DNA of 34,125 bases. It comes from Aureobasidium sp. EXF-3400 (lineage: Eukaryota > Ascomycota > Dothideomycetes > Dothideales > Saccotheciaceae). The notes under the pieces are model-generated. The model was not told where the DNA came from. It did not search any database and saw nothing but the letters and a program-made list of their open reading frames with translations. Both the position numbers and the translations under genes were made by a program. The stretch's first letter is position 1. Each line of letters starts with the position of its first letter. Below, piece after piece: positions 22,566 to 32,166 of this stretch. The DNA is taken from NCBI GenBank assembly GCA_024195585.1, contig SWBL01000444.1, forward strand, positions 1 to 34,125. Reading direction: 5' to 3'.

Positions 22566-23081
22566 ATGTTCGGCAACCTCTCCTACGTAGAAGATGACCA
22601 TGTGTGGGCTATCGAGCTCGGACAATTCATGGGTTGCTACGAACTAGCGACTCACAACGGACGCCATCACCAACAGATACCAGAGCTTGAGCATGAGATC
22701 AATTGGAGGCTATCAGCGCACGACATCCCCTATAGTCTGCCCGATCATGATGGTGATACTGGTCCCATTATTACGACGAAGCTCAGTCGACAGCTCACAA
22801 GGGTTCTCGGGCCAGCACACTGTGCATTTTTTCTGATTGGAGAGGCTGCTTGTATCTTGCGAGAGGGCAGTCGTTTTGCCACCGATGAGCAAAAGCCAGA
22901 CATTCAAGAGGTCGCGCGTCAAAGACTCTACCAAGTGCAGTATCAGTGCACGGGCATAAGTCTCGACTGTCGGGCGTTCTGGGATGTTATGATGGCACAA
23001 GCGCCTGGAGACTTGACCACCCCTCGTTTGAAATCACTATTCTTTCCCGAGTTTTGCCAGCGCAGTGTTGTCTTTACTTAG
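22566..23081 (+). CDS. Unrecognised ORF, 171 aa
   Basis: An ATG-initiated open frame ends in TAG; the frame is also open for a short distance upstream. Composition is protein-like, with segments such as LSRQLTRVLGPAHCAFFLIG and DIQEVARQRLYQVQYQCTG, but I recognise no domain, signal peptide or TM segment. It follows the truncated NLR copy by about 60 bases, where the intact gene would encode NB-ARC, yet shows no P-loop or other NB-ARC motif. It may be an exon of an unknown gene, a passenger at the rearrangement junction, or chance. Confidence 0.4.
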   Translation: MFGNLSYVEDDHVWAIELGQFMGCYELATHNGRHHQQIPELEHEINWRLSAHDIPYSLPDHDGDTGPIITTKLSRQLTRVLGPAHCAFFLIGEAACILREGSRFATDEQKPDIQEVARQRLYQVQYQCTGISLDCRAFWDVMMAQAPGDLTTPRLKSLFFPEFCQRSVVFT

Positions 23082-24526
23082 AGTTGAAGCTTCGTCATGA
23101 CATTCCAGACAGCTTCTGGTAGAACAGCATAGAATCTGATTGATAAAGCCTTACTGAATACGTCTCTTACTTGCTGACGGTTAAATTGGTTGTCAGAGAT
23201 ACGATATAATAAGTGACGGTCATCTGGTCGCTGATTGCGGTCTACTCGCTCTATCTCGAGTCCAGTATTCAACACGTTTGACGACGAGCTCAAAATGAGA
23301 TGGGATGAATCCATCAAGATCCATGGTAGATGGTCTCTGCCTACTTGTCCGTCGTATTCACACTTAGTAGATGCAATGGAGCATCGTTAAGAAATAGTAT
23401 TGTCATAAAGACTCAGGCTACATCATACTGGAGGGCAGCGTAAACAATCAAGACTCTATCAACACATTGGTCGTGGGATTCCATACCTTATGTAACAGGT
23501 CATACAATTTCTAGCAGACCGCCCGTGAATAATGTCCCATGTTAGCAGTCGAGGTATCTAGTCTGTGTCCCCAAAACTCCCGCCGCAGAAGTCAAGGTGC
23601 TATTGAACCTGCGTATGCCAGCGGGAGTGCGCAGGAGTCTATCCTTGGCTAAACACCTTCTGCTCCGCCGGTGTGTTCCCAAAGGTGATTTGTCAGATGG
23701 AAGATGCCTATTTGAGGTTGCAAGCATGCGCTTTGAGGAAAGACGGAAGAAAGTTTTACACGACGCCGAGATGCGCAACCCGATCTCGGTCGATGTCCTG
23801 AATAACAATTGCGTTGCCGTTTGAGTGGCCGAGATCTGTGACCGAGGTAACCCGTCCAAGCCAGATTGTCACTACTCATGGACGATGTGAAGACAAGCGA
23901 GCTAAATCGAATATGACGCTGAGCATATCTTGTCGATCCTCCTCACTTGTTTCCAAAGAGAGATCAGTAGAATCTCCGAGAACATGGTTTGTGTTCCAAG
24001 GTCGATATGATTGTTTGTATATTATACCTTGATGACGAATATCGTGGCTGGTTGGGATAGGGGCCACATAGTATAGCGCAGTGGGAGTCGGCGTACCCAA
24101 CGCTTACCTCATCCCCACGCAGCGCAGATGAGGCGAAGTGAGCCAAGATAGTACTTTTCACTGCCGACGATCGCCAAGTATAACCTCAGGGTGTGGTTTT
24201 TCTCTCAATCTACATCCCAAATACCGCCGCTCCGCATACTTTCGTTAACCATATGTATAGTCAATCTGCATCCATGAATCCGGCATGAATGTGATTTCGA
24301 ATCTCGAGCATGGAGGCGATGCGGCTGATCCCCTATACAGTACATACGGGTGCATGAGACTTGCATATAATGCTTATTGAGTGCGACAGGCTTAGACTAC
24401 ATTCAAGGAGCAGCAAAACTTTAAATTATCTGTATCCCTCTCAAAGCTGATATCAATTCTTCGTTCGCTCTATCCACGCAACTGTACAGAACACAACCGG
24501 AAAGATAAACTGTGCTTCCCATCTCA
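23082..24526. other. Intergenic, no gene seen
   Basis: Many overlapping short ORFs occur on both strands around 23540-24160, none with recognisable features. The region probably holds the promoter of the chimeric NLR copy that starts at 24527. Confidence 0.45.
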
Positions 24527-27512
24527 ATGGTCAGTTCTCCAGAGTGATATTGTAGGTGGTGCTGACGGGAGCTAGGCTCGACGCGTGACAGACGACGACA
24601 CCGGCTTTAAGGTGCTGTACGAGCCCAAGTCAGTCGCAGTTGACAGCGACCAGATTGTGGAGTAAAGTCCTATCCAGATCGGTTCTCATTGTCAATACCA
24701 CACAGAAGATCCTAACACGAGCTCAGCATCGTTGCCGTCCATGGCATTGGAGCGCACCCTGATGACGCCTGGTCTAAGAATGTCGGCACCACGGAGAACC
24801 CGGAATGGGTCAACTGGCTAAGTGACCCAGCAATGTTGCCAGAAGTCGTTCCAAACGCGCGGATCCTGAGATATGGGTACAAGTCAGCGTGGGTCGGTGC
24901 AGATGCAATCCAGCAAAACTCGTCGCATGTGGCGCATCGACTGTTGAGAGCACTAAGGCGAGAGAGAAAGGTAGCACAGCATTTTTTCCATTTCATCAAC
25001 GACCCTGCTGAGACTCGAGCTTGCAGAACTTTTCTTTCCGACCACTGATTTTCCTTGCCCACTGTTTTGGCGAATTAGCAGTACTTAAGGTCAGTGTTAC
25101 CACCAGACCTTTCAAGTCTATTGAAATACGTGTATCACACGACTGATTGAGAAATACAGGCACTTCTGGAAGCTTATCACGATAATAAAGAATGGCACGG
25201 CATCTTTCAGTCTACGACAGGCTTAGTCTTCTTCGGCACGCCATTCCGCGGTGCGGAGGGTATGAGCCAGAGCGAGATGCTACAGGCCGCACTGAGCGAG
25301 TATGAGCGAGATGAGGTACACCCCGAGGTGCTAAACATCTTAGATCCGGGCAACGAGCTGCTACAGGACTTAGTGGACAGGTTTGGAAAGACAAGAGCGC
25401 TGCCACACAAAGCGCAGGTTGCGTGCTTCTTCGAGTTGCAGCCCAGTAATGTTGGTGTGATTGTAGGAAAGCAGCGGAGAATGGTAAGAATGGTGCTGCA
25501 TGGACTGCTCGATGGGTCGATGCATCAAGCTAGCAGAAGCAGAGTCGATGTACGAGCAAGTGCTAGTAGGATACGAGAAGGCGCTCGGACCTGAGCACTT
25601 GTCTACACTCACAACAGTCAACAGCCTAGGCAATCTCTACGTGGATAGAGACAAGCTTGCAAAGGCAGAGGCGATGTACAAGCGAGCACTAACAGGCATG
25701 GAGAAAGCACTTGGATTTGAGCACCCGAAAATTCTAGGCATAGTTGACAACCTAGGCGGTCTATTCTTCAAGCAGGGGAAACTTGTAGAAGCGGAAGCTC
25801 TGTTGGAGCGAGCACTGGTAGGGAAGGAAAGAACCTTCGGACAAGGGCATGAGAACACGCTTGTAACCGTCAATAACCTCAGCATTGTCTACTCTAATCA
25901 TGGAAAGCTTGGGGAAGCGGTAGTAATGAGCGAACGAGCCCTAGCAGGATACGAAAGAGCGCTTGACACAGAGCACATCGATACGCTCAGTATAGTCAAC
26001 AATCTGGGCACTCTCTACTCCGCTCAGGGCAAGCTTGTAGAAGCAGAGGCGATGTACACACGCGCGCTAGCAGGAAGAGAAAAGGCGCTCGGAGCAGAGC
26101 ATAAAGACACACTCAACACCGTCAACAACCTGGGCAACCAATACGCTCGGCAGGGCAAGCTTGCAGAAGCAGAGGCGATGCTTAAGCGAGCACTGTCAGG
26201 GTACGAGAAGGTACTCGAAGCTGAGCACACAGATACTATCAGAGCTGTTCAGAACCTAGGCGCTTTACATGAACTTCAAGGCAAGCTTGTAGAGGCAGAA
26301 GCGATGTACAAGCGAGCACTGGCAGGTTATGAGAAGGTACTTGGGGTAGAGCACTCAGACACGCTCACCTCTGCGAATACTCTGGGCAATCTTTATGAAG
26401 CTCTTGGCAAGCTTGGGGAAGCGCAGGAGATGTATGAGCAAGCACTAACAGGCAGAGTGAAAGTGCTCGGAGAAGAACATCCGGACACACTTCTGGTATT
26501 GAATAACCTAGGTCTAGTCCTCAAACGTCAAGGCTACCTTGCGGAGGCAGAAAGATTACACAAGCGAGCACTAGCAGGCAAAGAGAGAACACTCGGGTTG
26601 GAGGATAGTTCCACACTCGGAACAGCGAAGAACCTGGGCAATCTCTACTGGACTCAGGGCAAGCTTGCAGAGGCCGAGGCGATGTACAAGCGAGTACTAG
26701 CAGGGTACGAGACGGCATTCGGAACAGAGCACACGAACACGCTCAGCATAGTCAATGACCTCGGTAATCTCTACTATGCACATGGCAAGCCAGCAGAAGC
26801 AGAGGTGATGTACAAAAGAGCACTCGCAGCATATGAGAAGACACTCGGGACAGAACATCCAGACACATTCAGCACGATCTGCAAGCTAGGAATTCTCTAC
26901 TTTGCACTCGGCAAATTTCCGGAAGTAGAGGCAATTTATCGTTGCGTACTCACCATTTATGACAAGACACTTGGACCTGAACACGTTCTGACTGTCACTA
27001 CCGTCAGCATCCTAAGCAATATCTACCTTGGTCAAAGCAAGCTTGCAGAAGCAGAAGACATGTACGAACGAGCACTACTAGGGTGCGAGGAATTATTGGG
27101 ACCAGAGCACAAAGTAACGCTCGAAACAGTCAACAACTTTGGTGTTGTCTACCGAGCTCAGGGCAAGCTTATCAAAGCAGAGAAGATGTTTGAACGGGCA
27201 CTGGCAGGTAGGGAGAGGGTGCTCGGACCAGAGCATACGAACACACTCATCACAGCCGGTAAGCTGTGCTCTATTTACTTCGATCAGGGTAAGCTGGCAG
27301 AATGGAAGGCGATGTCCACACGCGTGCTAGCAGGAAAGGAAAATGTGGTCGGAGCAGAACGCATGAGCACGTTCGGCACAGCCGGCATCATCAGCGCTCT
27401 CTGTCGTGTCGTAAGCAATATCACGACTGGGTTCCATTGGCTGGGACTCCCAGTGCCTGACCTTTATTCCATCCGTCGGTGGACAAGCCGTCTTCGAGAA
27501 CTTTGCGGTTAG
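24527..27512 (+). pseudogene. Chimeric NLR paralogue: hydrolase half joined to 15 TPRs, NB-ARC deleted
   Basis: The 5' half matches the intact NLR exon by exon: 24527-24529 (ATG), 24576-24661, 24727-24970, 25027-25089 and 25160-25483 (the 244-, 63- and 324-bp exons are identical in length). It encodes IVAVHGIGAHPDD, LAHCFGE (the second elbow Gly is Glu) and FFGTPFRGAEG. The donor GTAAGA at 25484 begins the same intron as in the other copies. After about 35 bases, however, the sequence passes straight into the middle of a TPR unit (AAGCTAGCAGAAGCAGAG), so the linker exon, NB-ARC and first TPRs are gone. The TPR frame is then open from an ATG at 25500 for 670 residues, giving 15 perfect 42-residue repeats and a 30-residue tail without a ZZ finger. 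The two halves are in different frames; splicing to an acceptor at about 25558 (TACGAG) could rejoin them, but no branch site is evident. It could make a TPR-only protein. Confidence 0.75.
25530..27419 (+). repeat. Fifteen tandem 126-bp TPR-encoding repeats
   Basis: Fifteen 42-codon units follow one another with no insertion or deletion. Each matches LAEAEAMYKRALAGYEKxLG, then xEHxDTLxxVNNLGxLYxxQGK, a kinesin-light-chain-like TPR. The units are more diverged from one another than the seven in the intact NLR, and the last one (LAEWKAMSTRVLAGKE) is the most degenerate. The open frame across 1.9 kb suggests selection or recent origin. Confidence 0.93.
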
Positions 27513-28004
27513 TCTCCACGTGAGTCTCCACAAGGGGAAATCAGAAGACCAAGCCTTCTGTACACTATAGACACATACCTTTGGTAATATAAGTTTGCAG
27601 GATACTGTCATTGTTTTAGAGCAGTGTACCGCAGGATGTGTAATGATGTAGTGCAATTGGATGACAGATCTAGCAGGGGCGAAGTACAAAGGCCAAGGAC
27701 TCACGTCTTGTACTGTCTCATACGTGTCTTCTCATCCTCGTGGTCTCTACTTGTGACATGATTATGGGGGCCGAACAGGAATACAGCGATGTAGTCGAGA
27801 TAGAGAGTGATCACATGCCGTTTGAGGAGTGGTTTTTGTGCTTGATGCTTATCTGTCAGGATCGTCAGCCCTTAGAGCTAACTCAGACAGCACTTGATTC
27901 GTGCCCGAGATAGTGTATCGACTGCTTCTTTGTGCTGAGCGAATGGCACGTATCCTTGTTCAGGGTAGAGGTCACCAAGGCACATACGTATTCTCTGCAT
28001 CGCA
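27513..28004. other. Intergenic, no gene seen
   Basis: 3' flank of the TPR ORF, converging on the 3' end of the phosphotransferase pseudogene. Nothing recognisable on either strand. Confidence 0.5.
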
Positions 28005-29522
28005 GTCATACCCGTTTGCGCACTCTACAGATCCGCTTCGATAATCTCGAGCCCTGCTTCCGAGAAACAAAGGGCAAAGTCAACGCCTTTAGTTCCAGGA
28101 ATACTCTTCCAGATAGTTCAAGCTCGCAAGCTTGCGCCATATAAGATGCTTCTCCGTCCACCAGTATGTTACGAGCGAGAAGAAGGAGTGTGAATGCCGT
28201 GGACTTCTGGAGTTCGAGGCAATCGAACATCTTTGAACTTCCATCATGCAAGATCTTTCTGTACAATTCGCAAAGGGACAATCGAAGGAACAGAGCCTGA
28301 GCTTCTCTCTTTCTTTCGGCATCAAGTTGAGCAAAGTCTGGGGTAGAAAGTCGAAGTCATGCGTGGTCGATCCTCCATGATCTATCAGATGAGACTTTCG
28401 AGCTTAGAAGTAAAGAGGCGCAAGCTCAGTGGATTGCCGGTCAATGAGGCCGACAATGTGGTTGGGATTGGCTGGATTTACGAAGATGTTGCCTACGCGA
28501 AAGTCTCCATGCCAGATATGTGCTAATTCTAGGTGTTAGTCTGCAGGTAGTGGGTGTTTGAATAGCTCTAGATAAGTTTCGGGTGCACTGACCCTCTCGC
28601 GTGTGAGTTTACCTAGACCGGAATCCCGTGAAATCATGTGAAATGGCGGGAGCTGCGAGATGTTCCGTACATTTGCAATCTGTCTTTTACCAATCGCAGA
28701 ATGGTAGTCCTCTAGTGACTTCCCTAGACTAGATCAGACCAGTCTACTACAAAGAAGGCTCAAACTTACATGGACCGCGATCGCAATCAATAGTCTTTTG
28801 GCCATCTTCGAACATATTCCGCCCCAGTGAAGGCCCAATGACAGACCTTGGGTCACTCACCTTTATGCCTCCAAGATCGCCGTGCGTTAGTGTTGGCAGG
28901 GCTGACCCATTGACATCCTCAGAAAAGTAGAGACTACCGAACTGCTCAAACGAAACGGACGCCCAGGAGTTTCGACAGCCAGCGATGGCTTTCACGACTT
29001 CCAACCTTTCTTGCATCTTCATTCTCAGCAACGAGATCTCGAGCTCCACGCCGTTCATCTTTCCATCAGGATAAACTCGGCACCAACAGGAGTCTCATGT
29101 GCTCTCGAGCTCCAGGCATATACCTCGGGCAGTGGGGTGCAGAGTACTTCACGAACCTGACATATATGAGAGATTGCCACACTTGACTGAAGTGATATAG
29201 TCACAAATTTCATCATCGCAAAATCACTCGCAGTCGTGAAATGAGGTTTTCCAGGTTTGGGATTTGGCATCTTGGCGACGACTTCCTTCCTGTTGTCCGT
29301 AGAGAGCAGCAGTGGTCTGTTGTACATACCATCGAAGAACTTCCTGATGTTGACGCAGCGATCTGCCTGTATGGCGTACGCTCCCTGCTGTGCAAGCTCA
29401 GTAATGTTGAAGGTACGATGGCGTTGTGACAGCTCATGTTCCTCATTATTCACAAATTGACCCCTTGTGGGATTGGAAATTTTCGCGTCCGATAGCGAGT
29501 CTGTTCTCAGAAGAGCTTTCAT
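28005..29522 (-). pseudogene. AIM9-type phosphotransferase (APH/protein-kinase-like fold), disrupted
   Basis: Starting at the ATG at 29522, the frame gives the family's N-lobe (KFFDGMYNRPLLLSTDN, EVVAKMPNPKPGKPHFTTAS, with the ATP-lysine-like VVAK), a probable intron before REVLCTPLPEVYAWSS, then EFILMER. There a frameshift occurs near 29055. The next frame continues with NGVELE, VKAIAGCRNSWASVSFEQFG, SLYFSEDVNG and CDRGPC. After an unclear intron come IANVRNISQLPPFHM and the catalytic-loop segment IWHGDFRVGNIFV with LIDRQSTELAPLYF (Arg where DW is usual). The latter frame has in-frame TAA codons before HLELAHIW and after APLYF, and a further frameshift near 28290 before ALFLRLSLCELYRKI. With at least two stops and two frameshifts it is non-functional. 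Intact relatives are APH-like phosphotransferases of poorly known substrate. Confidence 0.8.
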
Positions 29523-29988
29523 CGTCCATATCGAGTGTGGTTAGCTGTATAGATGTACCCTCGAAATATGTATTGCCCTGGGGGTTGCGAAACTAGGCGC
29601 AGCCACACGTCGCGTTGACTAGTTGACTGCTAAACCATCTGGAACCTTATTCTACGTCGCCATACTTCTCAGTCGGAGATGTCTAAAGAGATAGCTCATT
29701 ACACCGCGGTTGTGCAGAAGGTTTGATTGTGGTGTACAGTGTAACGTTATTCGTTCCGTGTGGTAAAAACACGACACAAGAACCTTCCAGCTGTAAGTAG
29801 TCAGATAACGCAATCGTAGCACAACTATCGGTTCGAGTTCTTGATTATCATCCCTCTGAGAGCTTCGCCTCTATGGTGAGGCAATGTAGGTACGAGTCGT
29901 GACGAATACCAAAGAAGAAACCGGACTTTTTTGAGGCTTATGCCGGCAGGGAGTACTTTTGGCAACGTAACTCCATAGACAGCAGACT
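29523..29988. other. Intergenic, no gene seen
   Basis: Upstream flank of the phosphotransferase pseudogene and downstream flank of the next minus-strand fragment. No supported feature. Confidence 0.45.
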
Positions 29989-30465
29989 TCAGACTGGTTT
30001 AGATCTTACCTCCTGACTTCTGTTATCTGTTGTATCCGAAACCTCACTCGCAAGTGTACCGGACCAGTAGACCAGCTCTGCAAGATGGCTCTTGACCTCA
30101 CCACCCACCTTGGCACTCTGGTCCTCGAGCCTGCTTATCTGTTTCTCAACCGACTCTTTGACCTCATTTTCACACTCGTCTACCGCCTCACGCAGCCGCA
30201 CCCTTCCATCATCCACAATCTCCAGCAAATTTGCTTCGTTGATCTTACAATCCTCGTAAAATTGGTCGCGGTAAGATTCGATGGCACTGAATGTTGTAAC
30301 AAGAAGCAAAGAAAGCACACAGAAAAAGGTGACCAAATGGAGAAGATTCTAGCGCTGCAGACCACGTTCGAATTCCAACTCGGCGGCCTGGCCATGGGCA
30401 CAATGTCCAACCCAAGATCAACAAGAGATAATAGAGAGTCCTATATATTCATAGAAATGACAGGG
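29989..30465 (-). pseudogene. Internally deleted copy of the 507-aa gene: leader joined to C-terminus
   Basis: The minus-strand frame ending in TGA at 29989 encodes DQFYEDCKINEANLLEIVDD, VDECENEVKESVEKQISRLE and LVYWSG, ending QEVRSKPV. This aligns with residues 415-507 of the protein at 3146-4669. Immediately upstream, instead of the first 414 codons, the sequence matches that gene's leader: 30385-30465 against 2870-2949, and the following CTGCAG ... TTTGGT ... segment against 2977-3025. A deletion of about 1.3 kb has therefore joined leader to 3' coding end. The hydrophobic start of the remaining frame (FFCVLSLLLVTTF) is translated leader, and there is no ATG before the conserved part. Not expected to make protein. 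Confidence 0.8.
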
Positions 30466-30539
30466 CAGGTAACGAGGACAGACAAGCAGAAAGAAGATGG
30501 TACGGCAGCAAGCAAATGCCACTAGAAGAAGCGCAGCAG

Positions 30540-31173
30540 GAGTGCGATGAGGAAAGCAGAGAGCGTCGAGCGGAGAGGAAGGAAACAGAGACGCGACATC
30601 ATTGCGACGCGCGCGTATCGTTGTTGCCTAGCACGTGAAGGAGAAACTTCGACAGAATGTGATCCAATCACCAGCGATCGGAATCTAGAAGACTTTATTT
30701 TGCTGCTTCTGGTAGGGCGTGCTGCAGCACATGGACAGCCGCGGCTGTTCTGCTTAGTCTGGCACGTTGATGAGCTTTCTGAGCTTAATATTATTAGCTA
30801 GGCATCCCTCTCGCGACTCCTCTCAGATGCGCGTAGCCGTAGCTGCACTGTCCAGGAGCTTCAATTAAGCCGGCTATAGACATATCAAGTGTTATTCATC
30901 TGCTACTCAGATTGCAGCATTGTTATGCTCTTTTAAGTATCGCTTGGTGCAATTAAATAGCGCCAGCGACACAGCTTTAATCCAAGCCGATTGCCAAGCC
31001 CTCCCACGCCTACGCGTATCTTTTTTTCTTCTCTCTCGAAACGATCCCAAGCAGAACGACGACGATTCTTGTTGTTATCAAATTTTGTCCTGTCTAACAC
31101 TAATCATTAATATTTGGTATACATAATAGTAAGAATTTTACTCTGTGTTGAACAATTCTCGTTCCTTTACACA
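30540..31173. other. Intergenic, no gene seen
   Basis: The plus strand at about 31018-31045 is T/C-rich (TTTTTTTCTTCTCTCTC), which could mark a promoter of something transcribed rightward, but no convincing gene follows. Other ORFs are short and featureless. Confidence 0.35.
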
Positions 31174-31458
31174 TCAGATCTGACCATGAGACAGTCCAAT
31201 GGCAATCACATTCTTGCCCTTACCACCGTGTCCATGTTCTGGACGGGCAAATGGACAGTTTTGGCATGCTTGAACTCGCCTAACATGGTACCTAGCCTCT
31301 CTCTTGCTGTAAAACATGCCCTTCCTCAAGCGCAAAGCATTCTGCATATCGACACTGTCGGACCGGGTGCTCCACACAACAGCAAACTCTCGCCCCATCG
31401 GCGCATATTGATCGGAATCGGGTAAAAGCGGTCTTCGGAATCCATATGCCGGGCTCAT
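31174..31458 (-). CDS. Small ORF of unknown function, 94 aa
   Basis: ATG to stop, 94 residues, with SDSVDMQNALRLRKGMFYSK and VRRVQACQNCPFARPEHGHG. The composition is basic and hydrophilic, with one CxxC pair. I recognise no family. The opposite strand is also open (ATG at 31186 to 31425, 80 aa), so at most one is likely real and the call is weak. It lies about 700 bases beyond the end of the PD-(D/E)XK-like gene and could be a fragment of a longer spliced gene. Confidence 0.25.
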   Translation of the reverse strand: MSPAYGFRRPLLPDSDQYAPMGREFAVVWSTRSDSVDMQNALRLRKGMFYSKREARYHVRRVQACQNCPFARPEHGHGGKGKNVIAIGLSHGQI

Positions 31459-32166
31459 GGGCTGCGACGGCAGTGGTTAAGGCATCGAGGTATTGCTATA
31501 GCAGAGCTAATGAGGAGTGTAGAGCCTTTACGGTAATCAGCTGGGGATTTCACGTTGTGTTTGTCAGACAGCAGTACGATGCCTGACTAATATAGAGTCA
31601 GGGACTCGTGGTAGGAATGGCCATTCGTGTTTGCTATTGTTTCAAGCTTTCCCCGGCACTATCAAGCTTGAAACCAATACGGCAAAGTACCAGCTTGTAC
31701 CGGCGTGTCACAAATGGCCCGAGCGAGACCCTGAGAACCGGTTTTGACGAGGCCGCACGTTCGAGGAGTTCTGCTCTAGAGAGATTTGTCGACGCAGCCA
31801 CGTTTGCTTCCTGAGGCACTGTATCAGGGATGTCAGAAACGCCTAGACGGTCGTGGACCGAAATGGTAGTTGCTTCCATTCAACAAAGCGGTCGTGTTGT
31901 TCATAATGTCGTCTGCTTCGTTGGTCTGGCGGAGGGAGCACGCAGGTGAAAGCCTTGATCTTATCTTCCATGACGAGAGAACCTGTCGCAAATTGACTAC
32001 TGATGCAGAGAGTCGTGGACGCTTTTCCCTGCCAATCGTTCTTGGTTGATTAACTATCGCGGGTTGTTTGTTGTCTCCGACAAGATTCCGGAAAGGATCC
32101 ACTACGAGTCAGAGACCTGTACAGAGTCGAGGTTGCTGCTGGTTTTGTCTCGTTGTAGAAATCTCA
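31459..32166. other. Intergenic, 3' flank of the PD-(D/E)XK-like gene
   Basis: Open frames here on the minus strand (for example 31634-31879) do not continue the upstream gene, whose natural stop is at 32167. No recognised feature. Confidence 0.4.

Noticed and set aside
24067..24120. tRNA-like A box (TAGCGCAGTGGG)
   Set aside because: No B box (GGTTCGA-like) follows at tRNA spacing and no cloverleaf can be drawn.
25207..25410. Minus-strand ORF closely similar to the plus-strand ORF at 17668-17985
   Set aside because: Both are antisense readings of the same conserved hydrolase exon in two paralogues, so their similarity only reflects the true coding strand.
29989..30336. Small membrane protein with an N-terminal hydrophobic helix
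   Set aside because: The hydrophobic stretch is translated leader DNA after an internal deletion, and the frame has no ATG ahead of the conserved part.
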